NCBI GenBank assembly: GCA_028288305.1
Contig: JAQBOA010000008.1
Location: 1 to 64,000 of the forward strand
DNA length: 64,000 nucleotides
Source: Mucilaginibacter sp.
GTDB lineage: Bacteria; Bacteroidota; Bacteroidia; Sphingobacteriales; Sphingobacteriaceae
Reading direction: 5' to 3'
Notes under the pieces: model-generated
Database searches by the model: none
The model's input: the letters and a program-made list of their open reading frames with translations, nothing else
Told to the model about the DNA's origin: nothing
Part shown: piece by piece, positions 51,776 through 60,975 of the stretch
Position numbering within the stretch: the stretch's first letter is position 1
Layout: the number at the start of each line of letters is the position of its first letter
Program-made: the position numbers and the translations under genes

Positions 51776-52015
51776 TCATTGGATGGTTGCAGAAAACTTA
51801 ACCTATATCATTATAAATAAAAATTTCTGCTATTTTAGCCGGGAATCAGAAAAGCTTGGTAAGTAAATATAATATCCCGGAAGGTCAATGATCTTAACAT
51901 TTCAAAAACTTAAATTCAATTAATTTGAAGCTTAACATTTATATAAAAAATATTGGCAATAAGATTTACAAATCTGCCATCCTATCTAATGGGCCAATGA
52001 CTAATGACTAATGAC
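51761..52015. repeat. 22-bp perfect inverted repeat of the simple word CATTAGT bracketing an intergenic region
   Basis: GTCATTAGTCATTAGTCATTGG (51761-51782) / CCAATGACTAATGACTAATGAC (51994-52015). Confidence 0.88.
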
Positions 52016-53056
52016 CCAATGACCTATCTCCCTAAAGTTGCTGTTGTAATTTTAAATTGGAACGGCATAAAGCACCTGCGCCAGTTTCTCCCGTCGGTGT
52101 TATCATCAATATGCCCTAACCTGGAAATCATTATAGGAGATAATGCGTCTACTGATGGATCTGTTGAGTTTATTGAACAAGAATACCCATCAATCCGAAT
52201 AATTAAAAACGATCAGAATTATGGTTTTACAGGTGGTTATAACCGCGTATTAAGCCAGGTGGAAGCCGACTATTATATACTTCTTAATTCTGATGTTGAA
52301 GTTTATCCCGGTTGGATAGCTCCTGTTATCGGTTTAATGGAAAGCGATCCTTTAATAGCGGTAGCTGCACCAAAAATAAAATCATACTTACAAAAAGATC
52401 ATTTTGAACATGCCGGTGCAGCCGGGGGATTTATTGACAAATTCGGATATATATTTTGCCGTGGCCGGATGTTTTACGAAATAGAACAGGATAGAGAGCA
52501 GTATCAGCAATCGGGTGAAGTGTTTTGGGCGTCAGGTGCTTCTATGTTTATTAAAAAACATTGCTGGGATGAGGCAAATGGATTCGATGACAGCTTTTTT
52601 GCCCACATGGAAGAGATTGATCTTTGCTGGCGTTTAAAAAATAAAGGGTATAAAGTAATGTATTGTGCCGAATCGGAAATATTTCACTTGGGAGGAGGTA
52701 CACTCAATGTTGAAAACCCATTCAAAACCTATTTAAATTTCAGGAATAACCTTTCATTGCTCAAAAAAAACCTTCCATTTTGGCGTGCGGTATATATCAT
52801 TCCTATCCGGATATGCTTAGACTTGATGGCAATATTCCGCTTTTTAAATGAAGGTAAACGCAAAGATGCCTGGGCGGTTAGCCGGGCACATCAGTATTTT
52901 GTTCTTAATTTATTTAAAGTCCGTAAACAAAATGCATGGTCTGGAATGACCCCAAAATATCCTTTAAAAGGTATTTATAAAGGCAGCATTGTATGGGAGT
53001 TTTTCGTAAAAAAGAAAAAGCACTTTACTGATTTGAATCGGGCGGATTTTTATTAG
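52004..53056 (+). CDS. Glycosyltransferase family 2 (rhamnosyltransferase-like)
   Basis: VAVVILNWNGIKHLRQFLPS, GDNASTDGS, LLNSDVEV, EEIDLCWRLKNKGYKV. Confidence 0.94.
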   Translation: MTNDPMTYLPKVAVVILNWNGIKHLRQFLPSVLSSICPNLEIIIGDNASTDGSVEFIEQEYPSIRIIKNDQNYGFTGGYNRVLSQVEADYYILLNSDVEVYPGWIAPVIGLMESDPLIAVAAPKIKSYLQKDHFEHAGAAGGFIDKFGYIFCRGRMFYEIEQDREQYQQSGEVFWASGASMFIKKHCWDEANGFDDSFFAHMEEIDLCWRLKNKGYKVMYCAESEIFHLGGGTLNVENPFKTYLNFRNNLSLLKKNLPFWRAVYIIPIRICLDLMAIFRFLNEGKRKDAWAVSRAHQYFVLNLFKVRKQNAWSGMTPKYPLKGIYKGSIVWEFFVKKKKHFTDLNRADFY

Positions 53057-55562
53057 TGTTTTTATTTGAATCCTTTTTCTCAGCGTCCTTCGTTTCTTTA
53101 GCTATACTTAATACAAGTTCACCCTCAGGGAAATGCAGGTAATAGTCTTTTTGTCCGGAAGGCATTTCGATGTTTTCCTTTTTAAGTTCCTTATAAATAT
53201 CAGCTAAAACCACACTCTTTAGTTCAGCTACATTATTAATATCTGCCGCCCAGAAAAAAACTTTAAATTCAATTGAACTTATACTAACATTATTTACAAA
53301 AACGGAAGGACCGGGAGAGGCCATAATATCGTTACGGTTTGTTAATACACTTTTTAACAAATCTTTCACTTTGTCGATATCAACGCCATAGGCAGTGTTG
53401 ATAACTAATGAAACCTGGCGGTTAGTATTACTTAATGTCCAGTTTATCACGTGATGCGATATTAAGTCGCCGTTAGGGATAATAACTTCAGAACCGTCGC
53501 CGGTTGCTATTTTACTTGACCGTATGCCTATTTCTTTCATAGTCCCCGAAACACCGTCAACTTCTACAATATCCCCGATGTTTATTGGTTTTTCAAATGC
53601 GAGTATCAGGCCCGATACAAGGTTGTTTACAATATTTTGCAGACCAAAGCCTATACCGACGCCAAAGGCGCTGATTATTATTGTTAATTTTTCTAACGGA
53701 AAGTTCGAGGCAGCAACAGCCAAAAGAAAACCTAATGAAAAAACACCCATCCTGATTAAAAGTGTGGAAGTGCGGTTTTTCTTTTTTAATATGGAAAGAT
53801 CCGAGACACGCTGAGCCGAAATATCGTAAAAGTAACTTATGATTTTTGATATGATGGAAGATAACCATATCACAAAAATAAAAATAACGAATCCACCGAA
53901 AGTGAATGAGGCTCCGCCAATGGATTGCGATTGATTTAGAATATCACTGACTGTATCAACCGCCCAATCATCAATATTTAAGTTTTGCAAAAGAAAAAAC
54001 AACCATAGCAATGAAGCTATCCAAACAAGCGTGTTTTTAAATTTGTTTTGAACAATATCATAATCAAGCCAGTTAATAAAACTATTGCCGCCTTTTTTAA
54101 TTTGAAAATGCAGATACAAACCCTCAATTATTATCTTAACTACAAAAAACAGAATTATTAATAACCATAAATTAAAAACAGCGGTTACCCCAATAATCTT
54201 AGCCAGACTAAACCTGCCTGTTACATTAAGTAACGCGGATGAAATTTGTAACAGAATAAATAGTTGTAACGCAAGGCCAGCATATGGAAGATGATCATCC
54301 GGTGATTTTTTTACCTTTTTATAGAAAACAATACCTGTAATTATCGATATGATACTTACAAGAAAAATGACATACCTGTCGATATCGGAAAGTTGTATAA
54401 ATAAATTACTTATGCCGTAAACTACAGTAAGCGGAAAAAGCAGGATAAGAAAATTAAATGTTCCGTCGTGAAAATTTTTTTTAACGAGAATGAGTGTTAA
54501 AATAATGGAAACTAAAAAGAACGTTTCTATAAAAACAGCGGGCGGGTGCGAATAAAGATAAGGTGTTATTGCCGTAACAACCAATAAGGCCGAAATAACC
54601 GGGTTTTTATGAATATAATTAGCCTCACTAAATATCGTGTCAGGATTGTCATTAATTCGTATTGCATTAAAACGGTTATATAATATCCAGCTAAAAATCA
54701 GGATAAAGAATAATATCACAATTAAATGCGTTACTGTCCCGCTTTTTATAAAATAGTTAAACAATATTTTGTTAAGTCTAATTGTATCATCTAAAGCTGA
54801 TTTAAAAGAATTGTACTGTTTGTCTATGTTCCATATGTAATCAGATTCGCCGGATAAAGCCTTAATCGCGAAACCTTTTATTTTAGCATCAATATGATCA
54901 GTTTCATCTAATATCTTAGTATAAGAGACTGATGTTTTATCCTGCAGAAGATTAACTTTAATAAGAGCGCTCCTATTAGCAGAATCTACTTTATGCCACA
55001 ATGCCTTAAGTGCCTTTAAGTGGGTAAAGAAAGTTATTCTTACAAGGCTGTCTGAAGGAATAGTTTTTAATAGTGAATCCTTTTTAAACTTGAGAAGGTC
55101 ATTTTGGTTTTGGACTAACTTAGTGTTTATGTCGTTCAAGTCTGATTGCCATCCGTCCAACTGCTCCTGCAATCGGTCTAAATTGTCCCTTAATACAAAT
55201 AAGTAACGTAATGTACTCGATTTGTGAGTATTACTTAATGCAATAATTCTATCTATCCGCTTCATAGCGGGTGGTAGCTGCTGGCTTATATCGGCTGTAT
55301 CCAACCCTTCGGATAAACTATTACTAATTTGGTTATAAGTAGTAGTATATTGTGCAGCTCTTTGAAGTAAACTACTTATAGAAGTATCAGATTTAGTGAT
55401 GGACTTCAATAAAGAGTCGCGCACATGCATGGCATGTCTTTGCTGATCTCGTTTTTTTAGAGTTTGTTTTTTTTCAGCATTAACCTGGGCAAAACCGTCT
55501 TTTAACGAGAAAACTACAATTAAAAATACAATCAGTGGAAAGGACTTAATGAAGTTGCGCAT
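53025..55562 (-). CDS. Mechanosensitive ion channel, MscS family (large, MscK-like)
   Basis: GVGIGFGLQNIVNNLVSGLILAFEKPINIGDIVEVDGVSGTMKEIGIRSSKI; long N-terminal periplasmic coiled region. Confidence 0.95.
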   Translation of the reverse strand: MRNFIKSFPLIVFLIVVFSLKDGFAQVNAEKKQTLKKRDQQRHAMHVRDSLLKSITKSDTSISSLLQRAAQYTTTYNQISNSLSEGLDTADISQQLPPAMKRIDRIIALSNTHKSSTLRYLFVLRDNLDRLQEQLDGWQSDLNDINTKLVQNQNDLLKFKKDSLLKTIPSDSLVRITFFTHLKALKALWHKVDSANRSALIKVNLLQDKTSVSYTKILDETDHIDAKIKGFAIKALSGESDYIWNIDKQYNSFKSALDDTIRLNKILFNYFIKSGTVTHLIVILFFILIFSWILYNRFNAIRINDNPDTIFSEANYIHKNPVISALLVVTAITPYLYSHPPAVFIETFFLVSIILTLILVKKNFHDGTFNFLILLFPLTVVYGISNLFIQLSDIDRYVIFLVSIISIITGIVFYKKVKKSPDDHLPYAGLALQLFILLQISSALLNVTGRFSLAKIIGVTAVFNLWLLIILFFVVKIIIEGLYLHFQIKKGGNSFINWLDYDIVQNKFKNTLVWIASLLWLFFLLQNLNIDDWAVDTVSDILNQSQSIGGASFTFGGFVIFIFVIWLSSIISKIISYFYDISAQRVSDLSILKKKNRTSTLLIRMGVFSLGFLLAVAASNFPLEKLTIIISAFGVGIGFGLQNIVNNLVSGLILAFEKPINIGDIVEVDGVSGTMKEIGIRSSKIATGDGSEVIIPNGDLISHHVINWTLSNTNRQVSLVINTAYGVDIDKVKDLLKSVLTNRNDIMASPGPSVFVNNVSISSIEFKVFFWAADINNVAELKSVVLADIYKELKKENIEMPSGQKDYYLHFPEGELVLSIAKETKDAEKKDSNKNTNKNPPDSNQ

Positions 55563-55617
55563 ATAATTGCAAAAATAAAGGAGCTAATACGTAAATGCTC
55601 TGTAAGTGTATGTAATT

Positions 55618-56037
55618 TTAATCAATTAAAAAGCTTTCAATAGCTAAACGGTACGAGTCCATACCAAATCCAGCAATTACTCCCTTGCAATTAGCAGCGA
55701 GCATGGAACTATGCCTGAACTCTTCCCGTTTATATACATTCGAAATATGCACTTCAACTACGGGTGTATTGATAGCAGCAATAGCATCGGCAATAGCAAT
55801 TGAGGTATGAGTATAAGCACCGGCATTTAACACAACACCATCATGACTGAAACCTATTTCATGTAATTTATTTATAATTTCGCCTTCTACATTGCTTTGG
55901 TAGTAGTAAATATCAATGTTTGGATAAAGTTCACGGAGATTTTCAAGATAAGTGTCAAAACCGGTATCACCGTAAATGGATTTCTCACGAACGCCAAGCA
56001 GGTTTAAATTGGGGCCGTTAATTATTTGTATCTTCAT
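55618..56037 (-). CDS. aroQ: Type II 3-dehydroquinate dehydratase
   Basis: MKIQIINGPNLNLLGVREKSIYG, GVVLNAGAYTHTSIAIADAI, EVHISNVYKREEFRHSS. Start placed at MKIQII rather than the track's 56112. Confidence 0.95.
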   Translation of the reverse strand: MKIQIINGPNLNLLGVREKSIYGDTGFDTYLENLRELYPNIDIYYYQSNVEGEIINKLHEIGFSHDGVVLNAGAYTHTSIAIADAIAAINTPVVEVHISNVYKREEFRHSSMLAANCKGVIAGFGMDSYRLAIESFLID

Positions 56038-56075
56038 CACTTCAAACTTAAATAAAAACTTTATAAAAAAATCAA

Positions 56076-56975
56076 TTGGATTGGAGTTCGGCGATAAAAG
56101 GTTTCCAGGCATATTTAAAATTAGAAAGATCTCTTTCTGAAAATTCTATAGAAGCCTATAGTAGAGATATAGAAAAGTTATTTCAGTATGCTGATATTCA
56201 AGTTAATAAACCAACTCCGGAAAATATTACTCTTTCTGATTTACGCCTGTTTATTGTATGGGCGAGTGAATTAGGCATGATCCCATCATCACAAGCAAGG
56301 ATATTATCAGGCATAAAATCTTTTTATAAATACCTGCTCATGGAGGATTTAATAAAAAGTGACCCTTCTGAATTACTTGAATCACCAAAAATTCAAAGAA
56401 AGCTGCCAGATACTTTAAGCATTAATGATATAAACAAACTGATAGATGCAATCGATGTATCCAAACCTGAAGGTGCCAGGAACAAAGCAATACTTGAAGT
56501 TTTATATGGCTGCGGTCTGCGTGTATCTGAATTAACTGAACTTAAATTATCAAACCTTTATTTGGATATTGAATTTATTAAAGTAGTTGGTAAAGGCAGC
56601 AAAGAGCGTTTGGTTCCAATCGGTGGTTCTGCTGTAAATGCTTTAAAAATATGGATTGAAAATATAAGGGTTCATATTCCAATAAAAAAAGGAGAGGAAG
56701 ACCTGGTTTTTTTAAACCGCAGGGGAACAAGATTAAGCAGGGTTTATATATTTATGGTAATTAAGCAACTGGCAGAAATTACCGGGATAAATAAGACCAT
56801 CAGTCCGCATACTTTCAGGCATTCATTTGCAACACATTTGGTAGAAGGAGGCGCTGATCTGCGAGCCGTACAGGAAATGCTGGGTCATGAAAGTATTACC
56901 ACTACCGAGATATATACCCATTTGGACAGGGAATATTTAAAGGGAACGATTATTCAGTATCATCCAAGAAGTTAG
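56076..56975 (+). CDS. Tyrosine recombinase, XerC/XerD type
   Basis: GLRVSELTELKLSN, HTFRHSFATHLVEGGADLRAVQEMLGHESITTTEIYTH. Confidence 0.95.
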   Translation: MDWSSAIKGFQAYLKLERSLSENSIEAYSRDIEKLFQYADIQVNKPTPENITLSDLRLFIVWASELGMIPSSQARILSGIKSFYKYLLMEDLIKSDPSELLESPKIQRKLPDTLSINDINKLIDAIDVSKPEGARNKAILEVLYGCGLRVSELTELKLSNLYLDIEFIKVVGKGSKERLVPIGGSAVNALKIWIENIRVHIPIKKGEEDLVFLNRRGTRLSRVYIFMVIKQLAEITGINKTISPHTFRHSFATHLVEGGADLRAVQEMLGHESITTTEIYTHLDREYLKGTIIQYHPRS

Positions 56976-56988
56976 GGTTTGATTTTTT

Positions 56989-57075
56989 CTGAATCAGGAT
57001 TTACAGGATTAAAGGATTTTAGGATGCTTGCGTTTTAATCTTGATCATCCTAAAATCCTAAAAATCTTGATTCAG
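56989..57075. repeat. Imperfect inverted repeat downstream of the xer gene
   Basis: CTGAATCAGGATTTACAGGATTAAAGGATTTTAGGATG (56989-57026) / CATCCTAAAATCCTAAAAATCTTGATTCAG (57046-57075). Confidence 0.75.
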
Positions 57076-57097
57076 ACAAAAGAATTAAACAACTAAA

Positions 57098-57973
57098 CTA
57101 AAAGGAAGCCTTAATCATCCTATCCCTTCCACTCATATCTTTTCTCAACTCAACATTCTTTAATCCTTTTTCAGTTAATATTTGAATAATTTCTTTCCCA
57201 TAACTTTCATTTATCTCAAAAAACAATAACCCGTTTTGAACAAGGTGAGCAGCGGCAAAGTCAGCAATTGCTTTATAAAATATCAAGGGATCATCTTCTG
57301 GAACAAAAAGAGCATTATGTGGTTCAAAGTCTGTTACGTTTGTATGCATTTGAGTTTTATCGTGCAGAGTAACATATGGTGGGTTGCTTACTATGATTTC
57401 GAATTTCGAATGTTCGTCCCGATAGCTATCGGGATCGGATTTAAGATTTAAAATATCGGTCTCAATAAAATCAATATTAACTTCATTAAGTGCGGCATTA
57501 CTTTTTGCGGTATCGAGGGCATCCTCTGAAATATCAATTGCCGAAACATTAAATTTTTGAAGATTCTTTTTTAAACTTATAGCAATACAGCCACTACCTG
57601 TCCCAATGTCCAAAATACTGCCAACTGCCAACTGAAAACTGCTAACTGAAGAAAGAACCCATTCCACCAGCTCTTCTGTTTCGGGTCGTGGAATTAGTAC
57701 TGATGGATTTACATTAAAAGTTAAACCATAGAATTCTGTCTTGCCCAAAATATACTGGATTGGTTTTCCTGTTTTCAGCTGATTTAAAATGTCTTTAAGT
57801 TGTTCGCTTTGTTGTGAAGATAGTTCATGTTCAGGGAAAGCTTTGATTTTTGCTTTGGATAAGTTTGCTGTTTCACTGATCGCCAAAAGGGTGATAGCCT
57901 CCAATTCTTTTAAATCATATAATGTTATAAGGCTTTGCCTGAAGGCAGCAAAAACATCCTTTATAGTTTTCAT
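57098..57973 (-). CDS. prmC: Peptide chain release factor N5-glutamine methyltransferase
   Basis: LDIGTGSGCIAISL, IIVSNPPYV. Two repeat-derived segments lie inside the frame. Confidence 0.95.
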   Translation of the reverse strand: MKTIKDVFAAFRQSLITLYDLKELEAITLLAISETANLSKAKIKAFPEHELSSQQSEQLKDILNQLKTGKPIQYILGKTEFYGLTFNVNPSVLIPRPETEELVEWVLSSVSSFQLAVGSILDIGTGSGCIAISLKKNLQKFNVSAIDISEDALDTAKSNAALNEVNIDFIETDILNLKSDPDSYRDEHSKFEIIVSNPPYVTLHDKTQMHTNVTDFEPHNALFVPEDDPLIFYKAIADFAAAHLVQNGLLFFEINESYGKEIIQILTEKGLKNVELRKDMSGRDRMIKASF

Positions 57974-58006
57974 TCAACAAAGTAACATAAAAGCTACTTT
58001 TGCAGC

Positions 58007-59053
58007 ATGGTGGAACATGAAAAATATATGCAACGCTGCATTGAACTTGCGGAACTAGGTTTAGGCAACGTAAGTCCTAACCCAATGGTTGGCGCTGTTG
58101 TTGTATTAGACGATAAGATAATAGGCGAGGGGTACCATCAAAAATATGGTGAAGCTCATGCAGAAGTAAATGCCATTAACCAGGTGGTCAGTAAGTTTAC
58201 TGATTATTCAGAATTATTAAAAAAATCTACTATTTATGTTTCATTAGAGCCATGTGCTCATTATGGCAAGACCCCGCCTTGTACTGATCTGATCATCAGA
58301 TGCCAAATTCCAAAAGTTGTGGTTGGTTGCCGTGACCCATTTGAACAAGTAAATGGAAAAGGTATTGATAAGCTCAAAGACGCAGGAATAGAAGTTATAA
58401 CAGGTATGCTGGAAAAGGAGTGTCAGTGGTTAAACCGTCGTTTTTTTACGCGGGTAGAAAAACAGCGTCCTTATATTATATTAAAATGGGCGCAAACTGA
58501 AGATGGTTTTTTTGCGCCAGATGATAATAGTCAGCATTGGATAACCGGCATGGAATCGCGTAAGTTGGTACACCAATGGCGTAGTGAAGAGGATGCAGTA
58601 TTGGTTGGGAAAAATACAGTAGCTATTGATAATCCTCAATTAAATGTACGTTTTGGGCCCGGAAAATCGCCAAAACGGGTTATTATTGACAGGAAACTTG
58701 AATTAGATCCCAATTTAAATATATTTGACCAATCGGTTGAAACACTGATTTTTAACGAAATAAAAACCGATATAGCAGGAAAGAATAAATATATTGGACT
58801 TGAAGATTTCGAGCGGTATGTGCCGCAATATATTTTGTTCCAATTATACCTTCAGGATATACAATCGGTTATTATTGAGGGTGGCGCTTATACGTTGAAT
58901 ACATTTATTGAAGCCGGTCTATGGGATGAGGCCCGTATTTTTACAGGAAAAACTCATTTAAAAAAAGGCATAAAAGCACCCATCCTAACAGGTAAAACAG
59001 CCGGGGAATTTACATCAGGTACCGATAAATTGGTAATATTGGTAAATGGTTGA
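58007..59053 (+). CDS. ribD: Riboflavin biosynthesis deaminase/reductase
   Basis: GAVVVLDDKIIGEGYHQKYGEAHAEVNAI, SLEPCAHYGKTPPCTDLI, reductase domain. Confidence 0.96.
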   Translation: MVEHEKYMQRCIELAELGLGNVSPNPMVGAVVVLDDKIIGEGYHQKYGEAHAEVNAINQVVSKFTDYSELLKKSTIYVSLEPCAHYGKTPPCTDLIIRCQIPKVVVGCRDPFEQVNGKGIDKLKDAGIEVITGMLEKECQWLNRRFFTRVEKQRPYIILKWAQTEDGFFAPDDNSQHWITGMESRKLVHQWRSEEDAVLVGKNTVAIDNPQLNVRFGPGKSPKRVIIDRKLELDPNLNIFDQSVETLIFNEIKTDIAGKNKYIGLEDFERYVPQYILFQLYLQDIQSVIIEGGAYTLNTFIEAGLWDEARIFTGKTHLKKGIKAPILTGKTAGEFTSGTDKLVILVNG

Positions 59054-59153
59054 GTGAGTTGTTGTAAAGTTGGAATGTTCTTTTAGTCCCAAATTCCAAA
59101 AATTGGTAAAGCCGCAAACTCCAGTTAATGAACTAATAAACTATTTAATCAAA

Positions 59154-59185
59154 CATTACAACCTTTCAACATTACAACCTTTCAA
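59154..59185. repeat. 16-bp tandem duplication CATTACAACCTTTCAA x2
   Basis: Identical copies 59154-59169 and 59170-59185. A related string is near 34874. Confidence 0.8.
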
Positions 59186-59224
59186 CAACAAATTCCTATT
59201 TTAGCCAGCAAACTATTTAATAAA

Positions 59225-60337
59225 TTGATGCAGCAGCCAGTCATCATCACAACAATTGATATTTATCGTTTTAGTATACCCATGGAACCATTTACCATAG
59301 CTACCGGAACAATGGACCATGCGCAAAATGTTTTTATCCGGATAAATACTAACGCAGGTTTTTACGGTGTCGGCGAATGCTCAGCGTTTCCGATGATAGT
59401 TGGCGAAACACAGGATACTTGTTTAATAATGGCCCGTGAGTTTGCAAAATTATGGAAGGGAAAAGATGCCTTGAATATTCCGGATCGCTTACAGCAGCTT
59501 CATAATTTTACTGCAGGTAATACTACTATTAAAAGCGCCTTCGATATAGCATTGTATGATATCGCCGCCAAAAATGCAGGGTTACCTTTATATCAGTATT
59601 TAGGGGGTGAAAAGCGTAAAGTTGAAACCGACATTACCATTGGAATTGCAAGCCCAGCGATAATGGCTGAAAAAGCTTTATCGTTTAAACGCTTAAGCGC
59701 TCATATACTAAAGGTAAAATTAGGGAAAAATGCTGTTGAAGATGTTGAGCGTATTAAACAGATCCGTGAAGCTGTGGACAGTGAGTTGAAAATACGTATA
59801 GATGCCAACCAGGGATGGAGCTTTGAAGACGCCGTTTTTGTTTTGCAGTCTTTAGATAAATATGATATTGAATTTTGCGAACAACCTATGCGTACCTGGT
59901 ATGATGATCGTTTACCCGAACTGATGCAACTTTCGCCAGTAAAAATTATGGCGGATGAAAGTGTTTATAACCGTCATGATGCCCGTAAGCAGATTAACAG
60001 CGGCTCATGCGATTATATTAATATTAAGATGGCAAAATCGGGTGGTATACATGAAGCGAAACAAATTCATGATCTTGCGGCGGAGAAAGGTATTGCCTGT
60101 ATGATGGGCGGTATGCTGGAAAGCCGTATAGCTTTAAGCGCCAAACTGCATTTTGTTTATGCCAGTCCCAACATAAAATTTTATGATATGGACACCTGTA
60201 TGCTTGGCCATTTAGAAGATCCCTGCACAGGAGGCGTTACTTATAACGGATATAATTTGAATATTGATGATACGCCGGGAATGGGTGCTGATGCAGATGA
60301 CGGTTTTTTGGAGAAGTGCGAGAGGTTTAGTGTTTAA
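59225..60337 (+). CDS. Dipeptide epimerase (enolase superfamily, L-Ala-D/L-Glu epimerase-like)
   Basis: LKVKLG, RIDANQGWS, EFCEQPM, ADESV, NIKMAKSGGI. Confidence 0.92.
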   Translation: MMQQPVIITTIDIYRFSIPMEPFTIATGTMDHAQNVFIRINTNAGFYGVGECSAFPMIVGETQDTCLIMAREFAKLWKGKDALNIPDRLQQLHNFTAGNTTIKSAFDIALYDIAAKNAGLPLYQYLGGEKRKVETDITIGIASPAIMAEKALSFKRLSAHILKVKLGKNAVEDVERIKQIREAVDSELKIRIDANQGWSFEDAVFVLQSLDKYDIEFCEQPMRTWYDDRLPELMQLSPVKIMADESVYNRHDARKQINSGSCDYINIKMAKSGGIHEAKQIHDLAAEKGIACMMGGMLESRIALSAKLHFVYASPNIKFYDMDTCMLGHLEDPCTGGVTYNGYNLNIDDTPGMGADADDGFLEKCERFSV

Positions 60338-60426
60338 GCCCCCTTTAAATCTCCCCCGGTAGGGGAGACTTTTTGAAATCAGACAAAAAATAAATTCGAA
60401 ATTGAATGTCCAAAATCCGAAATCAA

Positions 60427-60876
60427 TCAACGTTTCATCACCCTATCCATCTCTATCTTAGTATCCCTTTCCTTCATGGTTTCGCGTTTATCGAAGGTCT
60501 TTTTACCTTGAGCAAGTCCGATTTCCAGCTTGGCAAAGCCGCGTTCGCTGATGAACAAAGCAAGCGGGACAATGGTTAGTCCTTTTTCTTCTCCCCGGGT
60601 TTGCAGCTTTTTAAGTTCTTTTTTGTTGAGAAGTAAGATACGGTCGCGTTTGGCTTCGTGGTTGTAAAATGATCCAAAGCTGTATTCTGCGATATGCAGG
60701 TTGCGTACATAAAGCTGGTCATTTATAAAGGTGCAAAACGCATCATTAATATTGGCTTTGCCATCGCGAATGGATTTTATTTCGGTACCCAGCAATTTTA
60801 TCCCCGCGATGTATTTATCCAGTATGTGGTATTCGAAATAAGCTTTCTTGTTCTTTATATAAATGTTCTGTTCCAT
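60427..60876 (-). CDS. smpB: SsrA-binding protein
   Basis: NKKAYFEYHILDKYIAGIKLLGTEIKSIRDGKANINDAFC; DKRETMKERDTKIEMDR. Start placed at MEQNIYIKNKK. Confidence 0.96.
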   Translation of the reverse strand: MEQNIYIKNKKAYFEYHILDKYIAGIKLLGTEIKSIRDGKANINDAFCTFINDQLYVRNLHIAEYSFGSFYNHEAKRDRILLLNKKELKKLQTRGEEKGLTIVPLALFISERGFAKLEIGLAQGKKTFDKRETMKERDTKIEMDRVMKR

Positions 60877-60975
60877 CACCGCATCTTTAAACCGCAAATA
60901 TGCGAATTTAAAAGGCACGAATTACACGAATTTATTTGCACGAATTATGCGAATTTTAACACTATATATATTTTG

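Noticed and set aside
60340-60375. CCCCTTTAAATCTCCCCCGGTAGGGGAGACTTT downstream of the dipeptide epimerase
   Set aside because: Resembles half of a Bacteroidetes palindromic repeat or a terminator, but no second half or paired copy in the window.
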